This document shows, in pieces, positions 45,902 to 57,027 of a DNA stretch of 64,000 bases. Source of the DNA: Gloeophyllum trabeum ATCC 11539 (Eukaryota; Basidiomycota; Agaricomycetes; Gloeophyllales; Gloeophyllaceae); assembly GCF_000344685.1 (NCBI RefSeq), contig NW_006920418.1, forward strand, positions 303,326-367,325. Direction: 5' to 3'. The stretch's first letter is position 1; each line of letters starts with the position of its first letter. Both the position numbers and the translations under genes were made by a program. The notes under the pieces are model-generated. The model saw nothing but the letters and a program-made list of their open reading frames with translations, made no database searches and was not told where the DNA came from.

Positions 45902-47957
45902 ATGATGTCGAAATTCAATAAAGATGGTGCAAATGGCTCTGTCATTGATGATCTACCGCACGCGTTATTGCCTTTCCTACAATCTCAGTCGCAGAACACG
46001 CTAACGCGTTTGTACCAACGCCCCTCGGCTTGTTTGTCGATATTTCGGTCAATTACGTTTGGATGAGTATATCTGGTGAGACATTGACATATACACAGTC
46101 TTCTACCGCCCTTGGATAGGCAGATTGTTATGAATCTGCTATGGCTGGAGTCACCAGTCCCAGCGGTCACTATGTCGGCCTGGGTAACTCGCGAAGGAAA
46201 AAAGTAAATCATACAGCACTACAGAGAGCAGGACACCTGCTGAATTGTCTCAACAGGATATACGACGCAACACTGCTGAACCTTTCACGACTTCACATCT
46301 TGCCGAACCCTTCGGTGAGACTTTCCTTGAACGGCACTTTCAAAACGAGCCTACGACAAGCTATAACAGGAGGGTAAGTATATTTGGGCATGATACACCG
46401 ATCATGAGCTTATTACTCTCGAAGCGGCACCATTGGAAGCTTTGGGACCGCAGCACCGAAAGACGACAAGCATCAGCCTGCTACCGTCGAGACACTGGAC
46501 GCATATGCTGTCGAGCGATGGGAGGTGAGCGCATATGTCCTACAAGCACTTCGATAATTTAACGACCGGCTAGACCATACTCCACTATATGGTCTCTTCC
46601 GGGACAGGTCAATTACCAACGAAACCCTCCCCAGGAGTGTTATTCTTACTACAGCGTAGCGGCCTCATGTCTACGGTTCAGTAAGAAGCGATGCATCAAC
46701 ACGTTGAGGGCACGAGTTTGACAGGCTGTTTCTAGTGGGTCCGCTCTCCAGATTACATCTGCAGGGTTCCAGTTCCTCCTCCATTCACCGCATGATCAGC
46801 TCTGGCAACTATTACTTCAATATCTCTATATGGCGGAGGTGCGTGATGTACCTAGCGACAAATTTGCAATCTCAACTCCGGTGTCTTAGGAGAGGGAGAT
46901 GGATCTAGTTGAGATCCTTAGCTTCTTATTTATGCTCTCCACGATGGAACTCGGAAGGGTATTGACTGAATCACTCGCTTCGTATTGCCTCCGTTAATAC
47001 TCACGGATTTTAGGAATATTCCGTCGAGAGTTTAAGTGGCACCCAGAAGGCCATGCTGGAAGATCTTCGGGACTACGGGCTGATCTGGCAAAGACGGGTT
47101 TGTACTTCGTCCGGGTTACCCAATATCCAATACTCATGGAATTCAGGCTTCGTCCCGCCGGTTCAGCCCAACTCGTCTAGCTACAACGCTGACATCATCG
47201 TTACCTCCCTTGCCGACTTCCACAAGCTCCGGCGCTGGCACACAGGATCAGGGCTTCGTAATACTCGAGACTAATTATCGACTCTATGCGTACACCGGTA
47301 CGTTGTCTCCGAATGAACATAGTGCGCCACCTCATCACTCCGTAGATAATCCACTACAAACTGCCGTATTGAATCTATTCGTCACCTTGAAGTATCGTTT
47401 CCCGAATCTGGTGGTTGGATCTATAACCCGTGATAGCGTACGGAAGGCGCTGGCAAACGGGATTACTGCAGATCAGGTCCGACCCCGCTGCATATTGCCA
47501 GACGGGTATGCTTACTTCTTATTGGCTGGTATGTAGATCATCAGTTATCTGAGCACCCACGCGCACCCACAGATGCGTAAAAATGTATGTCAGCCCGTTG
47601 CAAAGCAACTATCCCTAACCATCACTGTCCTATCAGAAACCTCTAATCCCAGTCACCGTGCAAGACCAGATTCGTCTGTGGGAGTTGGAAAGGAACAGAC
47701 TCAAATCGGAAGAAGGTGGCTTACATCCGCGGACGTGGAATTATGCACTGATTATTATATGCCCGTGTCTCCTGGTGCTAGGTTACCTGTACACCGCTTT
47801 CGCTTCCCAGGCGGACTACGAGTACGTCCTCAATTATGCCAAAGAACTCAACGTCGTGGTCTGGGAAAGTCCTGCCAAGCGATGCTTCTTCGGGACATTG
47901 GAGGGGCACAGCAATATCCGAGGCTTTATCGAGCGACGGACCGGTGGACAAGCTTAG
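45902..47957 (+). CDS. TFB2: TFIIH subunit TFB2 (p52)
   Basis: Core TFIIH subunit that anchors and stimulates the XPB/Ssl2 helicase in transcription initiation and nucleotide excision repair. Exons 45902-46047, 46099-46203, 46257-46373, 46425-46524, 46574-46680, 46736-46838, 46890-46958, 47014-47097, 47147-47297, 47346-47476, 47537-47584, 47637-47715, 47782-47957, giving 471 aa in frame, a normal length. Landmarks: [133 protein letters not shown] and the C-terminal [20 protein letters not shown]. No break is seen. The 3' end faces the WOPR gene across 281 bp. Confidence 0.93.
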
Positions 47958-48238
47958 TCTAGTACGCGGTCACTTTTTGTGAAGGATGAGATTTTATGAA
48001 AAGACTGATCGATGCTAAACCAACTAACCCAGTACTCCGCAATCACGGGAAATATGTATCGATACAATTCGTCTAAGCATTCAATGCGATGTACATGCTG
48101 GCACAATGGATTGTCCAAACAGGGATATATTCGTGGTAATTCGTAAGCCGTCGGGATCAGCTGGCCAGACAAAGTTCAAGGCAATCGCGGCGTCCGGCGG
48201 CGCGCTCGCACCTTCACAACTGCGCCAACTCTGCCCAT

Positions 48239-49797
48239 TCAGTGGTAGCTTTGGAACGCCGGAAATTGGTCTGCGACCGAGTAATTTGCGCCAGTGAAGT
48301 GTGGAGCCGGTACTGGGCCCCTCGCAAGTTGCGAGTGGCCGAGTGGTGGCGCAGAGTTGTACTGATACTGCTGGGTGTTCCCGCCGCCCCAAGACCACGT
48401 GCCGGGAGACGGGGGGGACGCCGAGTGTGCGCCACGACCCTCGTAGTATGAATGACCGTTGGATGATGGGAATGATGGTGAGCTCGGCTCCCCCGAATAG
48501 CCTTCGACCTGGTCTGACAGGCCCCCGGGACTGGGGTAGGTGTGGAGGTCTGAGCCTTCCGTGCCGTATCGTGATCCTAACATTCTGTAGGTCAGGTAAA
48601 CTGAATTGAAACGGCGACGAATGTACTTACCCGTCGGGCTCCTGACATCGTTTGGAGAATAGTAGGACTGTGCAGAGGTCGGTCGATGGCCTCTTTGCAG
48701 CCAGTAGGCTTGAGTATCAATGGGAGATAAATGCGGGGCATCGGGGTTGTCTCTCCCGTGTATTGGAGCTGTTGACGATGCTGCTGCCGACCTCGACGAC
48801 GATGCAGAGACCGGTTCACTAAAGCTCAAGTGCATGCTCGCCGGTGTTGATGAGACGGGAACCGTGCCACTGCGGATCCACATAGGAAGTCATTGCATGG
48901 GTAAAGATTCTTCCAAAGGAGATTCAGAGTACGTACGTCCCACGGCTTCTCCAGTCCGAGGAAGCGACTAACGCGTCAGATCCGCGGCGCTTCCGATCAC
49001 CAGTGTCGTAGGCATCGCGTCTAAACACCGACGAGTAAGTTGAGTGCCTCTAAACCGATAGTGACTACTTACAAAGGCCGTAGTCTACCGTCGGGACCAG
49101 TAACAAATTTGAGAGGGTTTCGCGAGAGCTTCATGTGCTCCAGCTCGAAAGACATGTCCATAGCCATGATGTCCGGTCTGCAAAGGGGTCGTTGCAGGCG
49201 ACCGGAGTGGATATCCTCCTCGGTGTAGTATGATATCAGGTGATAGTCGGCGCCATCTATGTCGACGGTGATAGTCTGTACACGATGAGTGTCAGCTCTA
49301 GCATCTCCCATGACGCTGTTGTAGTCGTACCTTTTTGACGAGGCCGCCTGGTTTATAGGCGTCTCGCTCATGCGTCTGCGGCCCCGGGTCCGACATTGAA
49401 GTGCTAGAGGTGTAGGGACGCTTGCTCCCCGATCTGGTCGACGTTCGCTCAGTTACCTCTCTGTAGATCTACCCCCAAGTTGAGTTGCCTCCATCGCCTG
49501 ACTCTGCGCAGTGGTAGAGACGGGACTTACGAGGAAATTGCCAGACATGCGAGACGGTGACCAGGCAAGGCCTTCGGTCCAACGTTTCATTCCACTCTCG
49601 TCTACGCTGAAGACGAAGACGGCGCCGCTGCGTATCATTGATCTTCGCTCGAAATCGTTCAGCCTCCGCGTTATACGTGGTATAATGCCTTGTCTCGCAG
49701 CCTGGATCAGGCGCAGAGCGTCGCCGGTGGTCTCGACGAAGCCCGAAAAAGGGTGTGCATCGCGGTGGGAGGCCCCTGGAATCTGTACGGAGAGCAT
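48239..49797 (-). CDS. Gti1/Pac2 family (WOPR) transcription factor
   Basis: Exons read downward: 49797-49531, 49468-49331, 49275-49073, 49020-48937, 48869-48631, 48576-48239, giving 422 aa in frame. WOPR domain part A reads FSGFVETTGDALRLIQAARQ, RITRRLNDFERRSMIRSGAV and MKRWTEGLAWSPSRMSGNFL; part B reads TITVDIDGADYHLISYYTEE and DIHSGRLQRP. Proteins of this family (Wor1, Ryp1, Sge1, Gti1) are DNA-binding master regulators of morphology and development. After the domain comes a Ser/Pro/Gly/Tyr-rich region, probably a disordered activation domain. The start is the first ATG upstream of the domain, giving MLSVQIPGASHRDAHPF. The acceptors of the last two exons were chosen by phase and are slightly less certain. 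Confidence 0.9.
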
Positions 49798-50388
49798 AAC
49801 TGACGAGCGGGCCACAGTGAGACGCCGAAGTACGTGAAATGGTTAATAGCCATCGCGAAAGGGAGTTACTTATAGCGATCTCAGACCAGCCTCAGGAATT
49901 CTGTGAGTCGATTGACGTTAGCCTCCACATGGCAACCGTGGTACTTTGAGAACGCCTCTAGGATGAAAGTTGACATTCAATTGTGCAGTTCCGGTGACCA
50001 AACTCGACCTATTGCCCGTTCTATATCAGGGAACCGGCAAATTGATGTTATTCGCTTCAGGTTATCGAGGCAATCTTCATCCCTTTCCCACCAGCCGAGT
50101 CCCGCGGACCAACCCTCGACTCAGCGAAGACCAAACTAAACCTTCCTCGTAGACAATCTAAACTCCCGGTGCGCGGTCGGATGCAATGGGTCTATGACCT
50201 CAGGCCTCAGGAACGGACCCGAGACACGATGCATCACTAGATTTGGTTCCGGGACCTGTACCGGCATAACCGGCGGTCCCCGTTGGGACGGCATTCATTC
50301 CTCCACTGACCTCTTTCTTCCATGTAGGCCCAAGAGCATCAACATATGTGACAGCCTAGATCTACAGACATCTCCCTCGTTTGGTCAG

Positions 50389-50730
50389 TCACCCCAGGTG
50401 CCGTGATCTGTGCTGTCTCCTGCTGGAATGGCGGCTGAGGCGATTCGACGCCGAGTTTCTCGAGCGGTCCTTGGCGGCCCCTGTAGAACCTGCAGCTTCT
50501 GCGGCTGCGAACGCGCCATAACACGAATGGGAGTACAGCAACGCTTCTGGAAGTGGGAGCGCGGCAAACTCCTCCTCTGGGAGACAGGACCGTCGGCGAC
50601 CTGTTAACCTAATCCTTCCTTGAGCGTTCCCTCTTCCTCCCCTGGGTTCCGGTGACATTGCGGTGTCTTTGGCAGAAGCAGAGCGCTGTGTGAATTCGCG
50701 GAGGAATCCAGGGGATCTAGCCGGAGCCAT
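50389..50730 (-). CDS. Hypothetical 113-aa reading frame
   Basis: An open frame starting MAPARSPGFLREFTQRSASA in a good start context (CACGATGGC), Ala/Arg/Ser-rich throughout, ending RHSSRRQHRSRHLG. There are no introns, no recognised domain and no neighbour context. It may be chance or the 5' exon of a longer unannotated gene. Confidence 0.25.
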   Translation of the reverse strand: MAPARSPGFLREFTQRSASAKDTAMSPEPRGGRGNAQGRIRLTGRRRSCLPEEEFAALPLPEALLYSHSCYGAFAAAEAAGSTGAAKDRSRNSASNRLSRHSSRRQHRSRHLG

Positions 50731-52529
50731 CGTGTGATTGAAGATAGAACACAGAAACGCAGATGGAAAGCGAAAAGTCTAGGAAAGGATGAGGCAAGCA
50801 CTTGGTATCAAGAAGTCCCTTCCGAATGTACAGACGTTACGGTTGGTCGATTTCTTTGACCTAATAGCGAGGGAATATCAGTCACTGAGTAAGGCGCTTT
50901 GCGGCAAATGCCCTGCAACATCCATAGAAGCATATCCACTCGCTACCGACGGGCCCGGCGTCTACACCGAGCTGCAGGATTTCGACCCAGAAACCATTGC
51001 AAGCTTGGCGTGTACGAGACTCCAGATAGTACCTTTCTGTTAAGTACCTGTTTGAAGACCGCTTGGAGGTTGGACCTCTAGACAATACGTCGTACCTCCT
51101 GATATTCAGGTCCAACAATGAGCCCTCTCCGCCTTCTGTGATGCTTCCGTGTTACTAAGTACACCGTCGTGGGCATGGTATCTCTTCCGGAAGCGCGGCA
51201 TGCTCATAATGGGATGGAAACTGACGGATGGGCTAAAGCTATCAAGAGCACAGATATCACACGCATCAGACCCGTGGGTTGAAGGCAAGATATCTTCAAC
51301 ATCAAAGATCGTTGTTATCGATGCGCGGGATGGCAGCTTTTGACAGCTGTGATCTAGCCTTCGACGTACAGCCCACGCAGACGACAGTAATGTTAGAGAG
51401 GATAGCGTCCTCTGCTGCCAGGGTATCCAGCACAGCAGTGGAAGGCTTTCGGAAGCATGATGGACCAGTACTATGGGAAATGAAACAGTTCTCCAGCTCC
51501 AATGACTTCGCATGCCTCGGCGGAAGCCTAGGAGGAATGAGGAGAATCTTGTTTAATACGCAAGTCTCTGGAAATGAATACCGGTTGTATATACCGAGGC
51601 CAAGATTGAACCCCGATATTAAGATAGGTCGGAGCCGCACAAGATATTCGCTCGGAGGCAGAACAAACGTGGGAATCCGTGCAATGGTCACTCTGTGCTA
51701 TTAGCTACAGGGTACCATATCGCGTTTTGTCGTGCCGCAGCCGTGAGCTACCCTGGTGATCCCGTGGTATTGTTCACATCTGACACCGACGGCGCCCGGC
51801 CAAGACGGCAGCTTCCGCACGCTTTGGACAGCGGGAACCCGCGGCATAAACTTGTCAGAACCCATCGGCGGTTGGGTTACCTTGCACATCCGCCAATAGT
51901 GCCAGAACGCCGATCGCATAAAATTAGGCGTATTGTGGCGGTCCCATAGTATTTCGTCACCAATGGCAGTCGCAGTACCATCTGCACTCGACAGCTGTGT
52001 GCGTGTATTGGTCAGAAATACACTGATGTACGTTTGGAATTGTCGGCGGATCTGCTCGGCCGGGCTTGCTACTGGATTACGGCTTGAGTTCCGTAGCTGC
52101 ACCATCTGCCTGCCCTGCTTTACGAGGATTGAGAACAGCGGCACGGACGTATTTGGGGACTTACGTTCGATAATGCACCGCATCGTGGCATATGACTCCC
52201 CATGCCTCGCCCTTTGATCCAGATGTGCACGTTTTGCAACATTGAAGCCGCAGAGAAAGGCGGGATCTTTACCATATCATCGTACCAGTAGTAGTGATCA
52301 TCCTCATTTCAACAATCATAGCTAGCCAAGTGCTGGACCTTCTTTCAAACCTCGGTCATCAAGAATAATTCCCCGGCATCTGACGAGGGTATGATTCGAC
52401 GAACGGGTGCTCTCGGCATTCTGGCTTACTCCGTCGGCAAAGTTGCCCTTCTTATGACGTTACTTGTGAACCGTTGGCAGCCTACCTGCATGACCAGGAA
52501 CGAAACCCGCTGACTAGGAGTTGTTGAGC

Positions 52530-52575
52530 ATTCACCTGGGCATCCACAAACAATTCACCTGGGCATCCACAAACA
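52530..52575 (+). repeat. 23-bp perfect tandem duplication
   Basis: ATTCACCTGGGCATCCACAA and the next three bases occur twice without a gap. Confidence 0.85.
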
Positions 52576-52987
52576 AGGCGTCCACCGCGTCAATCAACTG
52601 CCTATGCAGTAACATATACATTAGCGCTGCAAGTGATTGGGGAAATGAACGTCATACTCACCTTGGGTTTGGACTGTCCTGATGTGGTTTCTCCGCGGTG
52701 GCACAGGATGTCCCGGTAAGACGGACGCCCGATTCTATCGTAGGCCGTTGGCGGCCTTCCGGTTCCCAGATCATGGACATCGCCACTCCAAACCCCATTG
52801 TATAGTCCGCCTTTGATTGGATTATGGGGTGAGCAATTTTCGTCCAGAGACAAGTTGCATATATTCTTCCCAAAGTGTGCCGATATTTCGGGCCCACAAG
52901 CATTGCGCGTCGGAGACGACATGGTTGCGAAACAAGCCCTAAAAACTCAGAATAGCCATAAGCAACGTGTTTTGCGCTATGCATAGG

Positions 52988-53457
52988 TCAATTCCGAGCT
53001 GCTCTCCTCAGTTCGCTCATAATGCTACAGAAGCAGCCGCTATGCAAGATCCTGGCTAGAATCTGGATCCTATTTCGTATCAAAGGGAGGTGGAAAGCCT
53101 CCGATTTCTGGGAAAGCACATACCTGTGACTCCGCTCTTCTAAACCGCAGTACTGCGTTTCGCTGTATGGGAAGATAAATCCAGGCAAACTCCCAGGTGT
53201 AACGAGAACACTGTCTGGCTGTGACAAGATTCCCGTACTGGGGACCAGTAAAAACTGCAAAATTAGTTATGGGCTTCGTGATGCGCCCTTGCTTGAGTCG
53301 AGGCGTTCGAAGGTATGCTTACTGGCCACCAGCTGTAATGGAATTTTCTCTGGTTAATACCAATGCTTCTGTCGACATGCGGCCGGGTGCTTAGCAGCCG
53401 GACTTTGCCATTGTGGATACAGAGATCAGGGAAGTGAGCATTGATCTCCGAATGCAC
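52988..53457 (-). pseudogene. Possible remnant of a spliced gene
   Basis: Three open stretches on the minus strand can be joined by normal-looking splice sites: one ending GINQRKFHYSWWP before GTAAGC, one running FLLVPSTGILSQ to EERSHR before GTATGT, and a last one ending SELRRAARN and a stop at 52988. There is no suitable ATG upstream and the product is not recognised, so it may be a decayed gene. Confidence 0.2.
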
Positions 53458-54017
53458 GAAACAAGTATTTCAGCTTACAGGCTCAGGGCAACTAGAGCCA
53501 GAGAACTCACACGTCCTTCGCATTGGGTATTTGGTCGAGGACACCCCACGCCCGCGATTATGGGTATCGGAGAATATACGAGGTTATAATGTGCTCGCGC
53601 GTCGTCTGCCACGAGTAGAATCCGCAGACACCCAAGTTAAGTCAGACCGGTAGCGCGCAATCTTCAGGTCGGTAAATCCCTAGGCTGCAGTGCAGTATAC
53701 TTCCTCCCTACCACATTGGCATCGTCATATCGGGCATCTCGCAGAGGTTAAGACCCTATTTATCGAGGTCTGAACCTGTTGGATAAGGGTGAATTTCAGC
53801 TGTACCTTAGCTCTTCCAATTCGCTTCCCTACAGGGTCTCACTTGGCCCTATGAAACTCGGTGAACCACCGTGCCATTATAAAGGCTATCAGATGCAATC
53901 AGGAAGCGTTAGCGCTCACCAATAACCACGTTACTCGAACATAAAAAGTGTCTTGGAAGACGTAACAGGCATGCTCAATTCTACAATTCGGCCGTTCGCT
54001 CGAGCAATCGTTCGCGC

Positions 54018-54348
54018 TTTCGTTCGCGCCAGGAATAGCTCAAGAAGTGATGCGGGAGATGGCCGAAGGGAGCCGAGCGTCTGCTCCCTCGAGCGGCTCG
54101 AACTTCAAAGTTTTGCAACGTCTCCTATTCACTGGCAATAAGCTCATTACATGGTGGTAACATAGTAACAGAACAGACGTTTAGTGCCTGTCATCATTAC
54201 TTTAATCCCCATCCTACGGCGCAGGCCCAGTAGTACATTCCTAACCATATATTGTATTTGGGTTACTTACACAGAGAGCTTGAGCGAGCCAAACCAGCGC
54301 GGAGGAGAAAGTCGCATGATTATTCGGCCATCTCCCGCATCACTTCTT
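54018..54348 (+). repeat. 331-bp direct repeat before the N gap
   Basis: Identical to 55162-55492 as far as I can read. Both copies abut the N run, as when two contig ends overlap but were scaffolded instead of merged. Confidence 0.85.
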
Positions 54349-55161
54349 NNNNNNNNNNNNNNNNNNNNNNNNNNNNNNNNNNNNNNNNNNNNNNNNNNNN
54401 NNNNNNNNNNNNNNNNNNNNNNNNNNNNNNNNNNNNNNNNNNNNNNNNNNNNNNNNNNNNNNNNNNNNNNNNNNNNNNNNNNNNNNNNNNNNNNNNNNNN
54501 NNNNNNNNNNNNNNNNNNNNNNNNNNNNNNNNNNNNNNNNNNNNNNNNNNNNNNNNNNNNNNNNNNNNNNNNNNNNNNNNNNNNNNNNNNNNNNNNNNNN
54601 NNNNNNNNNNNNNNNNNNNNNNNNNNNNNNNNNNNNNNNNNNNNNNNNNNNNNNNNNNNNNNNNNNNNNNNNNNNNNNNNNNNNNNNNNNNNNNNNNNNN
54701 NNNNNNNNNNNNNNNNNNNNNNNNNNNNNNNNNNNNNNNNNNNNNNNNNNNNNNNNNNNNNNNNNNNNNNNNNNNNNNNNNNNNNNNNNNNNNNNNNNNN
54801 NNNNNNNNNNNNNNNNNNNNNNNNNNNNNNNNNNNNNNNNNNNNNNNNNNNNNNNNNNNNNNNNNNNNNNNNNNNNNNNNNNNNNNNNNNNNNNNNNNNN
54901 NNNNNNNNNNNNNNNNNNNNNNNNNNNNNNNNNNNNNNNNNNNNNNNNNNNNNNNNNNNNNNNNNNNNNNNNNNNNNNNNNNNNNNNNNNNNNNNNNNNN
55001 NNNNNNNNNNNNNNNNNNNNNNNNNNNNNNNNNNNNNNNNNNNNNNNNNNNNNNNNNNNNNNNNNNNNNNNNNNNNNNNNNNNNNNNNNNNNNNNNNNNN
55101 NNNNNNNNNNNNNNNNNNNNNNNNNNNNNNNNNNNNNNNNNNNNNNNNNNNNNNNNNNNNN
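54349..55161. other. Assembly gap (813 N)
   Basis: An unbroken run of N. Frames that appear to cross it are artefacts. Confidence 0.99.
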
Positions 55162-55492
55162 TTTCGTTCGCGCCAGGAATAGCTCAAGAAGTGATGCGGG
55201 AGATGGCCGAAGGGAGCCGAGCGTCTGCTCCCTCGAGCGGCTCGAACTTCAAAGTTTTGCAACGTCTCCTATTCACTGGCAATAAGCTCATTACATGGTG
55301 GTAACATAGTAACAGAACAGACGTTTAGTGCCTGTCATCATTACTTTAATCCCCATCCTACGGCGCAGGCCCAGTAGTACATTCCTAACCATATATTGTA
55401 TTTGGGTTACTTACACAGAGAGCTTGAGCGAGCCAAACCAGCGCGGAGGAGAAAGTCGCATGATTATTCGGCCATCTCCCGCATCACTTCTT
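55162..55492 (+). repeat. 331-bp direct repeat after the N gap
   Basis: Second copy of 54018-54348. Sequence after 55492 continues into the right TIR of the MITE. Confidence 0.85.
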
Positions 55493-55719
55493 GAGCTATT
55501 CCTGGCGCGAACGAAAGCGCGAACGATTGCTCGAGCGAACGGCCGAATTGTAGAATTGAGCATGCCTAACATCGGTCGTGAATTGTTTTGCTGCCAAATT
55601 TTGCACGGCGCGTCGTCCTTCGGAGATCACGTGATCTTTGGCCCCCATCCGATGGCATCCCCTTTTCGGCTGCTTTTGCAGGGTTTCTTTGATTCTCCAT
55701 CCGAATTCTAACCTCTGCA

Positions 55720-57027
55720 ATGTCGCAGTTAACCTTGCAGTCGAAACTGAAGGTAAGTCGACATATACTGCATATAAATTTCTACTTCATCTGAGGGTGC
55801 TTCCAGCTTAGCGATGGCAATGAAATACCGATCCTCGGATTCGGTACGCTCGCCCAGGGACATGGTAGATACAGGGTCTGATGGTACCGGTCATCGACAG
55901 GTACATACGAACTTGACGGAAACGATGCCTACAACGCTGTAAAATGGGCACTTGAAGTAGTGTCAACCACAGCATCTGTGATAACTGTCCTCTCATGACT
56001 GTCTCGCAGGCTGGATACAGGCACATCGTAGGTCACAAGGACCGCCCCCCCTGTTGGCCCTTACAACTGACGAACGCAGGACTCCGCGGAGTGGTACGAG
56101 AATGAGCGCGAATGTGGTCACGCTATTTTAGATTTTTGCAAAGAAACCGATACTCCGCGATCTGCGATATTTTACACCACAAAGCTGAAGTCCAACAGTG
56201 GATATGCCGCGACGAAACGAGCCATTGAGCGGTCGTTAATCGCCTGCGGCTTGGGATACATAGATTTGTACCTCATGCACTCTCCGATCGGCGGACCCCA
56301 GGCTAGACGCGAGGCGTGGAAAGCCATATGCGAAGCGCAAGGCGAGGGGAAGCTAAAGAGTGCTGGAGTCAGCTGCTTCAGTGTCCGCCACCTGAAGGAG
56401 ATGGCAGAAGGTGGCGTTCCCATCCCCGCGGTTAACCAGGTAAGTCTGGCGCTTGGCGAGGTCTGATGAATATCTTCACCGGAGCTAAATCGTCCTGGGT
56501 ATTTTCAGATTGATCTGCACCCTTTCATGACTCGTCGGGATATCGTAACCTACTGCGAGGAACATGCTATAGCACTCGAAGTCAGTGTAATATACTCATC
56601 ATTTCAATCACCCGTGCTTGAAATTATTACATCCTTCATGCAGGCATGGGCGCCCCTTGTACGGGGATTGCGCTTCGGGCACCCCGATATCGCCAGGCTA
56701 GCGACCAAGTACGGCAAGCAACCTGCCCATGTTTTGCTGAGGTGGTCCATTCAGAAAGTGCGTTACATGTGAGAGAAATGCATGGACCCTGAGCTAATTG
56801 CCGGATCCGCAGGGTTTCATCGTGATTCCGAAATCGGCGTCTAAAAGTCGCATAATCGCCAACACGCAGATCTTTGATTTTCGACTTAGCGATGAAGACA
56901 TAGCACTTCTAGACAGTTTGGATGAGTGTGCGTATTAAATTGTCACGTTCCAGGTTATTTACTGATACAAAGACTCGACATGGCGCCAGACCTTGTCACG
57001 GACTGGGATCCGACTGACACACCTTAA
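55720..57027 (+). CDS. Aldo/keto reductase
   Basis: NAD(P)H-dependent reductase of carbonyl compounds, probably cytosolic; the substrate cannot be told. Exons 55720-55752, 55807-55843, 55901-55956, 56010-56027, 56080-56439, 56509-56580, 56644-56757, 56813-56927, 56990-57027, giving 280 aa in frame, the usual length of the small fungal type. The catalytic tetrad is present: Asp in GYRHIDSAEWYENE, Tyr in the same segment, Lys in FYTTKLKS and His in YIDLYLMHSP. Cofactor-binding features follow: IPAVNQIDLHPF, EAWAPLVRG and VIPKSASKSRIIANTQIF. It ends LVTDWDPTDTP. The MITE ends 153 bp upstream of the start codon, within the expected promoter. Confidence 0.92.

Larger units (their letters stand above)
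49798..53967. other. 4.2-kb gene-poor region between the WOPR gene and a MITE
   Basis: Several open frames of 80-160 codons occur on both strands but none carries a domain I recognise. Two candidates are listed separately (50389-50730 and 52988-53457). A perfect 23-bp tandem duplication lies at 52530-52575. This is probably decayed sequence. Confidence 0.4.
53968..55566. mobile_element. MITE with 100-bp perfect TIRs, interrupted by an assembly gap
   Basis: The left end (53968-54067) and the reverse complement of the right end (55467-55566) agree over 100 bp, beginning GGCATGCTCAATTC. The element is flanked by TAACA at 53963-53967 and 55567-55571. The interior contains no gene. Collapsing the duplicated 331-bp segment around the gap leaves an element of about 455 bp. 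The superfamily is unclear; a 5-bp duplication fits few of them. Confidence 0.75.

Noticed and set aside
54184..55304. Long reading frames of about 330-350 codons across the gap
   Set aside because: They consist almost entirely of N and have no coding meaning.
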